Shown: positions 8,901 to 15,110, counted from the stretch's first letter. The stretch: 17,290 bases of DNA from Thermoplasmata archaeon (GCA_030044475.1 JASHVP010000066.1:1-17290), one strand, 5' to 3'. Made by a program: numbers and translations. The notes: generated by a model from the letters alone, not told the origin.

Positions 8901-10810
8901 TTCCCGAGGGGGACCGAGGTGTCGTTCCCCGCGAGCGCCACTCCGTCGACGCTGTACACCCCGGATCCTCCCACGAACTGGTACGACTGGGTCCACCCGG
9001 GGTACCAGGCGACCTCCCCCCCGTCGTAACGGTACTCCAGATTCGCGGTCCCCTCGCCGAAGGCATCGACCCGGACGGAAGTCTCGGCGAGCCCGTCGAC
9101 GGCCAGCAGGACGAACGTCGGCATCTGCGCGTCGTTGAGCTGCAGGAACGGCGGGGCGAGCGTGTCCCGAGACGAGTTGATCCAGAGAGTCGGGCCGATC
9201 GACGAGTAGCCGACGCCGGAAAGGCCGGACCGGCCGAGGGCGGCCGCGACCGCGTCACTCGTGAGATAGACCGGCGCGTCCCACTCCGCACCGGCCGAGA
9301 CCAGGGTCACGTCGGGCGACCCGGTCGCGTTGCCCGCCACGACGATCGAATCGTTCGCAAGAAACCCGTTGGCCCACACCCCGAAGTCGTACCCGCCGTC
9401 CGGTGGGGGCGGGAGCTCGGCCGCCGCGACGCCGGTCGACGACGTCGCGAACCACGAGGCCGTGTCGAACCCCGCCCCGTCGTCGTCCATCCCGAACGCG
9501 AACGCGTCGGGAGTTGGGAGGGTGAGGTTCACGTTGATCCACCCCGGTGCGACGGCCGATCCGGCGGCGTTCGACGTGGAGTTCCAGAGTCCCTCGAGCA
9601 GCGACGGCCCCGTTCGCAGTCGCTCCGCGGTCCCGAGGTAGGTCGCCGCGACGCCCTCGGAGGTCTCGGCCGAGTCCTCCCCATGGTCGTACGCCGCGGG
9701 GACCGATCGGTAGCCTCCTGCGCCGGTGTCCCACGCGAGCAACGACAGGGTCGCGTTGGCCTGCACGAGGTTCGCGTTCGCCCCATCGCCGTCGCCGCCG
9801 AGAACGAGCTCGGCGTCGTCGGCGTACCCCGCGGGATTCTGCCCGGACCCGTCGACCAGGAACCGGGGCGTCCCGTTCAGTTGCCACCACGGCTGGGCGT
9901 TCCCATCGAAGACGACCTGGTCGTACGTCCCGGAAACGGTCCCGCTCGCGTTCGAGATCGAGTAGTTGAGCAGCAGCTCCGGCTGGTGGTTGAGGACCGT
10001 GACGTTGGAGGAGAGGGAGAGGGTGAACGGGGCGCGCACCGCGTAGGTCGGCCCCGCGTCCACGTAGAAGACCGTCCCGTTGGGCGAGGTGGCGAGGGTC
10101 CCGTTGCCCCGGACGATCGTCCCCGGCTGCAGCGAGACGTTGTACGACGTCCAGTTCCAGATGTTGTCCACGAACTGGAGGGTGGTCCCGTTGTACCGGG
10201 CGACATTCTCGACCCAGAACGTCCCGTCGGCATTCCCCGGGTACGCGACGCGCCCGACGACCGCGTCGAGCTGCACGGAGACCCAGTTCGGCGTCTCGTT
10301 CCACGCCGCGTAGCCGGGGCTGAAGCCGGTGAGGTTCCCGATCGCGATCGTCCCGACGAAGCCCGACGTATTGTACGAGTAGGGACCGGATGCGCCGACG
10401 CCCAGGTCGGCCAGACCCATCGGGGCGGGGGCGCTCGGATATCCGGCGTCCGGAGCGACCGGGTGGGCGGGGCTGCCGAGCGTCTCCCGGGGGAGGTAGA
10501 TCAGCGACGGGTCCGGCACCTCGCAGTAACTGCAGGTCAGGGTGCAGTACGGATTCCGGTCGTTCCAGTCCCAGTCGTACGGGCACGCCCCGTTCGACGC
10601 GGGGGACGCGGCCCGGATCGGGGGGGAGGGCCCCGTCTCCGAGGGGCGGGGAGCCGTCCCGACCGGAGCCGGGGCGACCGGACCGGGGGAGGGGCCCCCG
10701 CGCGGGGCGATCCCGACCGGGACCGTCAGGACGAGCGCGACGGTCAGCACGAGGACGACGGTCGTCCGCACGGGTCCACCGGCCGGACGCCGCCGAACTC
10801 CGGGCCCCAC
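5918..10810 (-). CDS. Giant secreted thermopsin-domain / beta-helix surface protein with C-terminal membrane anchor
   Basis: 1630 residues. A signal segment (TTVVLVLTVALVLTVPVG, about residues 16-34) precedes a Pro-rich linker and a four-Cys patch (CPYDWDWNDRNPYCTLTCSYC). Residues about 125-400 match the thermopsin (peptidase family A5) pattern: PAPMGLADLGV, FWVENVARY, QFVDNIWNWT, GNGTLATSPNGT, DAGPTY, YADDAELVLGG and AETSEG correspond in order to segments I recall from Sulfolobus thermopsin. A spacer follows, then a probable parallel beta-helix (about 750-1250) ending with the NosD-like 'NNFVGNN...IGNFWSDW'. Four repeats (about 1253-1580) follow, then one TM helix (LVAILLVAGGAVAVVLVL) and an RRRR cytoplasmic stop-transfer. 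N-x-S/T sequons are abundant, as in glycosylated surface proteins. Start is GTG 10810, or GTG 10771 with a more classical signal peptide. Proteolysis is inferred from the fold only. Confidence 0.88.
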   Translation of the reverse strand: MGPGVRRRPAGGPVRTTVVLVLTVALVLTVPVGIAPRGGPSPGPVAPAPVGTAPRPSETGPSPPIRAASPASNGACPYDWDWNDRNPYCTLTCSYCEVPDPSLIYLPRETLGSPAHPVAPDAGYPSAPAPMGLADLGVGASGPYSYNTSGFVGTIAIGNLTGFSPGYAAWNETPNWVSVQLDAVVGRVAYPGNADGTFWVENVARYNGTTLQFVDNIWNWTSYNVSLQPGTIVRGNGTLATSPNGTVFYVDAGPTYAVRAPFTLSLSSNVTVLNHQPELLLNYSISNASGTVSGTYDQVVFDGNAQPWWQLNGTPRFLVDGSGQNPAGYADDAELVLGGDGDGANANLVQANATLSLLAWDTGAGGYRSVPAAYDHGEDSAETSEGVAATYLGTAERLRTGPSLLEGLWNSTSNAAGSAVAPGWINVNLTLPTPDAFAFGMDDDGAGFDTASWFATSSTGVAAAELPPPPDGGYDFGVWANGFLANDSIVVAGNATGSPDVTLVSAGAEWDAPVYLTSDAVAAALGRSGLSGVGYSSIGPTLWINSSRDTLAPPFLQLNDAQMPTFVLLAVDGLAETSVRVDAFGEGTANLEYRYDGGEVAWYPGWTQSYQFVGGSGVYSVDGVALAGNDTSVPLGNTTVYIGPTDYAPTIDLYATVDSSVSGVTASTGLGWNNGPWPGPGAVFDQVRDGSASNVTAFDGATAVTTVGGSDLSLVAIETGNASGTPANASWDGGGGFEGNVAYGSGAVALLDVATQNVTARTIEPGLGGIGVAAYHADGISVQTLRNVAGGAPPTPDSNSGFPCGYDLGGFFPCATSVEIFASRAIAMTDWTEDGVSAAAGQFVNDTEVSISNATFLDGYFEGLNLSGGSDFSLTGFVTAGAEDDALQQVTGLEHGRVADGTIDDGAQGALSFSDNIGVSFDDLRVENGSYGIEVSGENQGTTLADLTIENGATGLAGEFDLGTSFGPALVTNDSMGILYDSTEEFRADGVTVSDGSMGIDLGGESGDQIVHVWNVSATNLSVGVDLSNFDFVLVSGVRVANDSVGVFGQGLAWGEIANVTATAPPHALPGFINPYFDLPFEDAAVQLQYDQNLTVANVTASGMPWTITDFSSSYLAIDDVRAGGGGTTVTLNSTLFSTVADVFSYGAAIGLQLDFTVNVTVVASTIEASAGYGVLVDGGLYIKVYGNNFVGNNGASDNGTYDPATIQAVVAGTTYANFTWDGIGNFWSDWSSAAPYPLGNTVEDVAPQPKFLSTWLFVEADGLPVGSRWSVTLGTTAYPADQPLVALPGWMLASGPLAYAVTPPSGWVVSPSSGTVDVAGANLTLALSFSEPRYSVAFEATGLPNGTTWSVSVGSELRTNTTVGPAGAVTFLLPDGTYVYTLTALAGYTESSIPYLGEFVVAGANVTETIAFAPVLYSVTFEESGLPSGTTWTVVLGATRRSTSTAQLTLNETNGTYPYTVEGVPGWHLAAPARTGTLVVNGTPLREELTWSQVRYSVTFGELGLPAGGGWSVTLAGTPEGSSSASISFLMPNGTYDFTVSAGAIAGYAPVPAAGTVTVANGSASVAIEFERTAPSGGSTGLGPSELVAILLVAGGAVAVVLVLRRRRPGAPEEAREEPPLPLAGDDGP
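6090..7060 (-). repeat. Four in-frame ~240-bp repeats (GLPxGTTW domain)
   Basis: Within the surface protein, four units share the pattern YSVTFxExGLPxGTTWSVTLG, a middle GTYxYTVxxxPGW-like part and an end GTVxVxG. The GLP cores lie near 7020, 6780, 6531 and 6294, giving periods of about 80, 83 and 79 codons. The units are diverged (ADGLPVGSRW, ATGLPNGTTW, ESGLPSGTTW, ELGLPAGGGW), so they look like old domain duplications rather than a recombining repeat. They probably fold as a row of small beta domains that hold the enzyme-like part away from the membrane. Confidence 0.8.
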
Positions 10811-10852
10811 ATCTCACCTTCGCCGCCGGGGGACCGAGCCCCGTCCCGCGCC

Positions 10853-11533
10853 CTACGAGCTCAGGAACTTCGTCACCGAGTACTCGGGGACGACCGTCGA
10901 CGTGTCGAGCACCTCGTGGATGCCCCGGATCCGGTCAGTCACGAAGTCGAGCACCCGGCGCTTGTTCGCCGCGCTCGGCGGGAACTCGAGGACGACCATC
11001 ATGTCCCAGTCACCGGTGAGGAAGTGCAGTTCGCGGACCTCGGGGAACGTCTCGAGGAGCCGCCGGATCCGGTCCAGGTCGCCCCCGCGGATCTTGAGGT
11101 AGCTGAACGCGCGGACGCACTTCAGCTCGGTCGGCATCGTCGCGGCGAGGTTCTCCTCGGTGAACTGGTCAACGCCCTCGAGGCGGGTCCCGAGCGGCGA
11201 GATGAGCACGGGGAACGTCTGGACGCCGCGGAGGTGCTCCGTGATCAGGCGCTCGAGGCGTCCGACCTTCTCCACGTCGACGACCCGGAGGTGGTAGCCG
11301 CGGCGGGCGGCGAGCTCCTCCGCCATCGCCACGCACCGCGACTGGTCGTCGGAGAGGAAGAAGACGGGCGAGTCGGCGATCGCCGCGGCGCCGTCCGTCG
11401 CAGGGGCGGACGTCACGCCGACCGGGGCGACCCCGACCGACCCGGCGGCGGTGACCGCGGGCGGGCGGTAGAACGTCGTCACCGCGCGCTTCGACTGCAC
11501 GTACAGGGTCAGCTCGCGGGGGTCGTCCGCCAT
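10853..11533 (-). CDS. Glutaredoxin-like domain fused to Lrp/AsnC effector-binding (RAM) domain
   Basis: 226 residues in two recognisable parts. Residues about 57-135 look thioredoxin/glutaredoxin-like: 'VFFLSDDQSRC' beta-alpha start, 'RVVDVEK', the cis-Pro segment TFPVLI (P108) and 'GTRLEGVDQFTEENL'. The CxxC site is degenerate: Q64-S-R-C67, with the first Cys missing. Residues about 141-226 match the AsnC-type ligand-binding domain: AFSYLKIRGGDLDRIRRLL, EVRELHFLTGDWDMMVVLEF, GIHEVLDTSTVVPEY. There is no helix-turn-helix, so it is not a standard Lrp repressor; RAM domains usually oligomerise and bind amino acids. An Ala/Val/Gly-rich linker (about 20-55) precedes the first domain. The ATG has a TATA box about 28 nt upstream, so the mRNA is probably leaderless. 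It may be a ligand- or redox-responsive sensor. Confidence 0.75.
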   Translation of the reverse strand: MADDPRELTLYVQSKRAVTTFYRPPAVTAAGSVGVAPVGVTSAPATDGAAAIADSPVFFLSDDQSRCVAMAEELAARRGYHLRVVDVEKVGRLERLITEHLRGVQTFPVLISPLGTRLEGVDQFTEENLAATMPTELKCVRAFSYLKIRGGDLDRIRRLLETFPEVRELHFLTGDWDMMVVLEFPPSAANKRRVLDFVTDRIRGIHEVLDTSTVVPEYSVTKFLSS

Positions 11534-11555
11534 CGGAACCGCCGAGGCGGGGGGG

Positions 11556-11566
11556 TCTATTTAATC
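11556..11566 (-). promoter_or_regulatory. TATA box of the Grx-like/RAM gene
   Basis: The minus strand reads GATTAAATAGA, the clearest TATA box in the window. Its centre is about 28 nt before ATG 11533, which puts the transcription start at or next to the start codon (leaderless). Confidence 0.7.
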
Positions 11567-11585
11567 CTGAACCGAGGGAGGAACT

Positions 11586-11607
11586 GCCCCCGTCCGAGGA
11601 CGGGGGC
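11586..11607. other. Inverted repeat (10-bp arms, 2-nt centre) between ssb and the Grx-like/RAM gene
   Basis: GCCCCCGTCC and GGACGGGGGC are perfect complements around GA. The hairpin is 35 nt past the ssb stop and about 30 bp upstream of the next TATA box. No clear U-tract follows on the minus strand, so a terminator is possible but not demonstrated; an operator for the downstream gene is the alternative. Confidence 0.4.
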
Positions 11608-11641
11608 GAGGAAGGAGTTCGGCGCGGCGGCGGATTCGCCC

Positions 11642-12139
11642 CTAGTACCGCTTGTAGGTGTCCGAGCGTTCCCGCCCGCCCCCACCGCTGCCGCCCCCGC
11701 CGCCGTACCGGCCGCCGCCCCCGTACCCGCCGCCTCCGCCGCGGTCCCGGTAGCCGCCGCCGAACGACCGGCGCTCGCTCTCGAACTCCTGCTGGCTCAT
11801 GTCGAGCGAGGTGTTCACGTCGCCGACCGAGTCGGTCGACTTCGAGAGGTTCCCGTACCGGCCCACGTTCAGGCGCATGTGGCCGCGGACGAGGGAAACG
11901 TAGCCGTTGTCGACCAGGATGATCTCGTCCTTCTGGATCGATCCGATCTGCTCGTTCCAGAGCGAGAGGATGATCGTCGCCGTGTCGTCGCCGACCACGG
12001 CCTCACAGACCTTCCTCGGGTCTCCGAACTTGCCCATCACTTCCTTCGGCTCGCCGATGTTGATCACCTTGGCGAGCACGTTCACTTGCTTCGAGTTCGG
12101 CGTCAGGTCGCGCACTTTCGTCAGGGGCTTGTCTGCCAT
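11642..12139 (-). CDS. ssb: Single-stranded DNA-binding protein, single OB-fold with Gly-rich tail
   Basis: 165 residues. The first ~105 form one OB fold of the crenarchaeal SSB/RPA type: VRDLTPNSKQVNVLAKVINIG, CEAVVGDDTATIILSLWNEQIG, DEIILVDNGYVSLVRGHMRLNVG. The order and spacing follow Sulfolobus SSB (VGNLKPNMESVNV..., EAIVGDETGRVKLTLW). It should coat ssDNA during replication and repair. The tail (about 125-165) is Gly/Tyr/Arg-rich (GGGYRDRGGGGGYGGGG) and ends in the basic 'RSDTYKRY', not in an acidic tip as in bacterial or Sulfolobus SSB. The ATG at 12139 is chosen because the OB homology starts right after it. No convincing TATA box lies at the leaderless distance; CCCAAACGC near 12167 is weak. 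The next minus-strand box is near 12300. Confidence 0.9.
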   Translation of the reverse strand: MADKPLTKVRDLTPNSKQVNVLAKVINIGEPKEVMGKFGDPRKVCEAVVGDDTATIILSLWNEQIGSIQKDEIILVDNGYVSLVRGHMRLNVGRYGNLSKSTDSVGDVNTSLDMSQQEFESERRSFGGGYRDRGGGGGYGGGGRYGGGGGSGGGGRERSDTYKRY

Positions 12140-12416
12140 TGGCTGTTTCGCCTCGTTCTGCGTTTGGGTTCGCTGTCGTGAGGGACTCCCGGAGCGTTAG
12201 TCGTCGCGCGAACACTCGTCGCAGAAGAAGGACGAAGGGGACGCTCGATGGGGCCAGGCTCGGGGGTTTCCTCGACCGGGCATGACCGGCTCGGGCATAT
12301 AAACCCGCGCCGTGCGACCGTGTCGCGCGCCGGGCCCCCCCACCCGGGCGGCGCGCCGTCCGACCGGTCCGGCGGCAGGCTTTTCCGCCCGCTCGGGAGT
12401 CGGGGCGACGCCGGGT
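12140..12416. other. Divergent intergenic region between ssb and the TPR gene
   Basis: 277 bp without a convincing gene. It holds an A/T box at 12296-12304 and a poor one (GCTTTTCCG, near 12384) that could serve the TPR gene at a leaderless distance. A 28-codon minus-strand reading frame (12283-12197) ending in FFCDECSRDD has lower third-position GC than the neighbouring genes and is not called. I see no tRNA-like fold. Confidence 0.6.
12296..12304. promoter_or_regulatory. TATA-like element, direction uncertain
   Basis: The plus strand reads CATATAAAC and the minus strand GTTTATATG; both fit an archaeal TATA box. On the minus strand it would start an ssb transcript near 12274 with a leader of about 135 nt. 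On the plus strand it would start near 12327 and give the TPR mRNA a leader of about 90 nt. Confidence 0.5.
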
Positions 12417-13163
12417 GTGACGCAGCGGTTCGACATCGGGGTCCATTACTTCCTCCGTCGCGAGTACGAGAGCGCCGCGCGGGCGTTCCGGGACGTCGTG
12501 CGCGAGGAGCCGACGCAGGCGGCCGCCTGGTCGTACTACGGGATCGCCCTCGCTCACCTGGGGCGGGCCTCCGAGGCCGAGGCGGCCCTCTCTCGGGCGA
12601 TCGCGCTCGCCCCCCGCAACGGGGAGGCGTGGTTCCACCTGGGCGTCGCCCGCTCGCTCCGCGAGGAGTGGGGGGAGGCGGTGGGCGCGTACCGCCACGC
12701 GGTCGCGCTCTCGCCGGACGACATGGTCGCCTGGCACCGGCTCGGCGTCGCGCTCGCGGAGTCGGGGGACGAGACCGCGGCCGCCGCCGCGTTCGAGCGG
12801 GCCCTCGTCCTCTCGCAGGAGGTCCCGTCCGGCGAGTCCGACCGGGCGCCGCTCTCGGCGCACCGGCTCGACGACCACATGGAGGAGGCCGGCGAGCGCG
12901 AGGGAGCGCGGGAGGCGAAGAGCTGGCTCGACCTCGCGCTGTCGCTGCTCAGCCTCGGCGACGAGGAGGAGGCGGTCGCCGCCTACGAGCGCGCCTACAC
13001 GCTCGACCCCGACCGCGCGCGTCGCTCGCTCTTCCGCCCGATGCTGCGCCTCGTGAACGCGGCGGCCGGTGGCCCCGAGCCGTCCGAGCTGCTCCCCGGG
13101 AGCCCGCCGCGTCCGGACGGGATGCGGCCACGCCCGCCCGAGCCGCGGCCCGACGTCCGGTAG
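12417..13163 (+). CDS. Tetratricopeptide-repeat protein
   Basis: 248 residues built from TPR helices. Units are visible at about 4-35 (GVHYFLRREYESAARAFRDVV), 36-70 (AWSYYGIALAHLGRASEAEAALSRAIALAP), 71-104 (AWFHLGVARSLREEWGEAVGAYRHAVALSP), 105-138 (AWHRLGVALAESGDETAAAAAFERALVLS) and, after an acidic linker, about 165-195 (WLDLALSLLSLGDEEEAVAAYERAYTLDP). TPRs are protein-docking scaffolds; the partner is unknown. There is no signal peptide, so it is probably cytoplasmic. I prefer GTG 12417, where the first TPR begins, over the upstream in-frame GTG 12312, whose extra 35 residues are Pro/Arg/Gly-rich and lie at or before the likely transcription start. The tail is Pro/Arg-rich. It converges on TrpRS with one base between stops. 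Confidence 0.85.
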   Translation: MTQRFDIGVHYFLRREYESAARAFRDVVREEPTQAAAWSYYGIALAHLGRASEAEAALSRAIALAPRNGEAWFHLGVARSLREEWGEAVGAYRHAVALSPDDMVAWHRLGVALAESGDETAAAAAFERALVLSQEVPSGESDRAPLSAHRLDDHMEEAGEREGAREAKSWLDLALSLLSLGDEEEAVAAYERAYTLDPDRARRSLFRPMLRLVNAAAGGPEPSELLPGSPPRPDGMRPRPPEPRPDVR

Positions 13164-13164
13164 G

Positions 13165-14313
13165 TCAGATCGGCTTCGGCGCCTCGGTGACGATCGTCGA
13201 CTCCGCCCAGCCCTTCGCCTTCTCCCGCGCCTGGGCGTGCTCGTCGTAGAACCGGTGGACCCGCTCCAGGAGCTGACCCTTGCACTCCCCGCAGAGGAGG
13301 GCGCCGGACCGGCAGCCGGCGGTGACCTCGGCGAACTTCGCGTCCGATTCGGCGAACCGGGTGCGCCAGAGCGCCCAGACGGAGCAGATCTCGGGGGTCG
13401 CCCCGAGCCGTCGCTGCTCCTCGACCGTGGCGCGGCCGCCCGTGAACGCGTTGCGGATCTTCCGGTCGACCGTCGCCGGCGGGTCGTTCAGGAAGAGGGC
13501 GTTGTCGGCCACGTTCCCGGTCGTCGACATCGCGGCGTCGCCGAGCAGGCCGGGGACCATCTGGCTGTGGAGCAGGGCGGGCTTCGGGTAGCCGAGGCCC
13601 TCGGCGATGTCGCGGGTGACGCGGAAGTGTGGGTCCTGGTCGATCCCGCAGGGGATCAGGCACGGGACACTGTGGCCCTCCGCCCACGACGGCCAGAAGC
13701 ACGGGACGCTCTGGAGCGCGGTGTAGAACACGAGGCCGATGTTCGTGCTCGGCTCGAAACCGAAGACCGCCTTCACCGTCGAGTAGGGGATCTTCCGCGC
13801 GATGCGGATCGCGAGCGGGTACAGCGCGGCGATCGAGCGGGAGTCGAAGAAGACGTGCGTCCGCTTCGGGTCGAAGCCGAGGGCGAGGATGTCGTAGAGG
13901 TTCTCGAGGCCCCAGTGCGCGGTCTCCTCCCGGGTGAGCCCCGATCGGGCCCAGAACTTCTCGTCGTCCGTGATCTGGATGTACATCGGCACCCCGAACC
14001 GGCGCTGGAACCACCGGCAGAGGTCGAACTGGGCGAGGTGAGACGTGTGCAGCGGGCCGGACGGCCCCCGCCCCGAGTAGAGGAAGAACGGATGCCCCGC
14101 GAGGTAGCCGTCGAGGAGCGGCCCGAGGTCGCGGTGGGAGTAGTAGATCCCCCGGGAGAGGAGCGGATGCAGTTCGCCGCCCGCGGCCTGGTGGAGGCGC
14201 GCGAGGAGCTCGCGGGTCAGCTCCTGGGTCCCGAACTGCTCGCGGAGCCGGGCATAGTCGATCTTGCCCCGCACCTCGTACGGGGTGACGACGAACGTGT
14301 CGGGGTCGGGCAT
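13165..14313 (-). CDS. trpS: Tryptophanyl-tRNA synthetase, archaeal/eukaryotic type
   Basis: 382 residues, a class I synthetase that charges tRNA-Trp. Archaeal TrpRS segments run through it: VTPYEVRGKIDYARL, REQFGTQELT, ISRG-like 'LLSRGIYYSHRDLGPLLDGY', FFLYSGRGPSGPLH, YIQITDDEKFW, FGFEPSTNIGL, PCLIPCGIDQDPHFRVTRD, KPALLHSQMVPGLLGD, and GALLCGECKGQLLERV near the C-terminus. Both nucleotide signatures deviate: HIGH (HxGH in this family) reads H89-T-S-H92, and KMSKS/KMSAS reads A261-M-S-T-T265, without the leading Lys. The frame is intact and otherwise normal, so this is not obvious decay. It follows a small zinc-ribbon gene by 13 nt and is probably cotranscribed with it. Confidence 0.92.
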   Translation of the reverse strand: MPDPDTFVVTPYEVRGKIDYARLREQFGTQELTRELLARLHQAAGGELHPLLSRGIYYSHRDLGPLLDGYLAGHPFFLYSGRGPSGPLHTSHLAQFDLCRWFQRRFGVPMYIQITDDEKFWARSGLTREETAHWGLENLYDILALGFDPKRTHVFFDSRSIAALYPLAIRIARKIPYSTVKAVFGFEPSTNIGLVFYTALQSVPCFWPSWAEGHSVPCLIPCGIDQDPHFRVTRDIAEGLGYPKPALLHSQMVPGLLGDAAMSTTGNVADNALFLNDPPATVDRKIRNAFTGGRATVEEQRRLGATPEICSVWALWRTRFAESDAKFAEVTAGCRSGALLCGECKGQLLERVHRFYDEHAQAREKAKGWAESTIVTEAPKPI

Positions 14314-14326
14314 CCGGCGCTCGCGG

Positions 14327-14635
14327 CTACCCTTCCGGGAAGGTAATCTTCGAGAGGATCGACTCCCGCTCCCCGAGCGGGACCCCCGCCGAGCTCAGGG
14401 CGTCGGCGACGCACGAGCGGGAGTGCTCGTGATGGATCGTGTGGCCGCAGGCAGGGCAGGTCGCCCATCCCTGGATCAACCGGCGAAGCCCCTCGCGCGA
14501 CGACGAGGAGTCCCGGCGGGCGAACCGCTCGACCAGGATGGCGGCCCCCGCCGCGTTCTCCAGGTTCGTGAGCGGGACCCGGACGGGCGTGTTGCAGACC
14601 GGGCAACGGGCCGGGCTGCGGCAGGTGCAGGTCAT
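14327..14635 (-). CDS. Small zinc-ribbon-like protein upstream of trpS
   Basis: 102 residues, function not recognised. It has two Cys clusters: CTC...CPVC at residues 3-14 and CPACGHTIHHEHSRSC at about 60-75. This looks like one or two zinc-binding knuckles around a helical centre (LENAAGAAILVERFARRDSSSSREGLRRLI). The C-terminal part (VADALSSAGVPLGERESILSKITFPEG) is probably helical. The third positions are as GC-rich as in neighbouring genes, and a TATA-like box lies upstream, so I take it as real. It ends 13 nt before trpS on the same strand, so the two are probably one operon. A nucleic-acid or tRNA-related role is suggested only by context and the zinc motif. Confidence 0.7.
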   Translation of the reverse strand: MTCTCRSPARCPVCNTPVRVPLTNLENAAGAAILVERFARRDSSSSREGLRRLIQGWATCPACGHTIHHEHSRSCVADALSSAGVPLGERESILSKITFPEG

Positions 14636-14663
14636 GGCTGCGGACGGTACCCACGGCCCCGCA

Positions 14664-14671
14664 CTAAAAAT
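14664..14671 (-). promoter_or_regulatory. TATA-like box of the zinc-ribbon/trpS operon
   Basis: The minus strand reads ATTTTTAG, in otherwise GC-rich DNA. Its centre is about 33 nt before ATG 14635, giving a leader of a few bases. Confidence 0.55.
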
Positions 14672-14727
14672 GCGCGGCCGTCCGCCCGCAGGGGAAATCG
14701 TCTTCCCGCGAGGCCGCTGGCCCCGTC

Positions 14728-15066
14728 GTGCCCGATACTCCGGAGGAAGCGGCCCGGCTCCTGCACGAGGAGCTGCTCGAGCTGCTGAAGCGGCTCAACC
14801 GCGACGCGGAGGAGGAGACCCAGGTCGTCGGGCTCGAGGTCGAGGAGCTCCGGTTCCAACTCGAGAGGACCGGCCATTCCCCGGGGACGGCCGAGCAGGT
14901 GCGCACGGGGCTCTCGGTGCTCGTGGCGAACGGCTACGTCGAGCGGCGGACCGACCCGGAGTACGCCTGGAACCGGGGGCGGACCATCGGAGAGCGGTAC
15001 GCGATCACGACGACGGGAAAGGAGTACCTCCTTCGCGAGCTCGAGCGGGTGGGACGGATCGCCTGA
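14728..15066 (+). CDS. Winged-helix protein, first of a tandem paralog pair
   Basis: 112 residues from a GTG start. The N-terminal helix is acidic and leucine-rich (EEAARLLHEELLELLKRLN). A winged-helix-like core follows: LEVEELRFQLE, EQVRTGLSVLVANGYVER (the usual recognition-helix-plus-wing pattern), then 'ERYAITTTGKEYLLRELERVGRIA'. Small archaeal proteins of this kind usually bind DNA, but I see no motif that gives a target. It resembles the next gene: both have LNR near residues 20-25, L.VLVxNG before the wing, YxIxxxGKxYL, and end in RIA. Weak upstream box: GGAAATCG about 31 nt before the GTG. It is divergent from the zinc-ribbon gene. Confidence 0.72.
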   Translation: MPDTPEEAARLLHEELLELLKRLNRDAEEETQVVGLEVEELRFQLERTGHSPGTAEQVRTGLSVLVANGYVERRTDPEYAWNRGRTIGERYAITTTGKEYLLRELERVGRIA

Positions 15067-15070
15067 CCGG
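15055..15070 (+). repeat. 16-nt direct repeat, copy 1 (across a stop codon)
   Basis: CGGATCGCCTGACCGG, identical to 15441-15456. It encodes the last RIA and the TGA of the first winged-helix gene and runs four bases past it. The copy ends 10 bp before the next gene's TATA box. Confidence 0.7.
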
Positions 15071-15079
15071 TTCCCGCTC

Positions 15080-15088
15080 GTTTATGTA
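15080..15088 (+). promoter_or_regulatory. TATA box of second winged-helix gene
   Basis: GTTTATGTA, centred 27 nt before GTG 15111. The spacing predicts a leaderless mRNA and supports the GTG as the true start. Confidence 0.65.
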
Positions 15089-15110
15089 GGGGGAGCACGC
15101 AGAAGCGGGC

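Noticed and set aside
11586..11607. Intrinsic terminator of bacterial type
   Set aside because: The hairpin is strong but no U-tract follows; archaeal termination depends on U-runs. It is kept only as an inverted repeat of unknown role.
7064..12181. 1705-codon plus-strand open frame over the thermopsin-like, Grx-like and ssb genes
   Set aside because: It crosses three minus-strand genes with clear domains and is a low-complexity Arg/Asp/Pro translation, a GC artefact.
12197..12283. Minus-strand 28-codon reading frame ending in FFCDECSRDD
   Set aside because: Third-position GC is lower than in neighbouring genes, the only pattern is one CxxC, and its ATG lies upstream of the transcription start predicted from the nearby TATA box.
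12312..12416. N-terminal extension of the TPR protein from GTG 12312
   Set aside because: The extra residues are Pro/Arg/Gly-rich without TPR character, and the predicted transcription start lies downstream of this codon.
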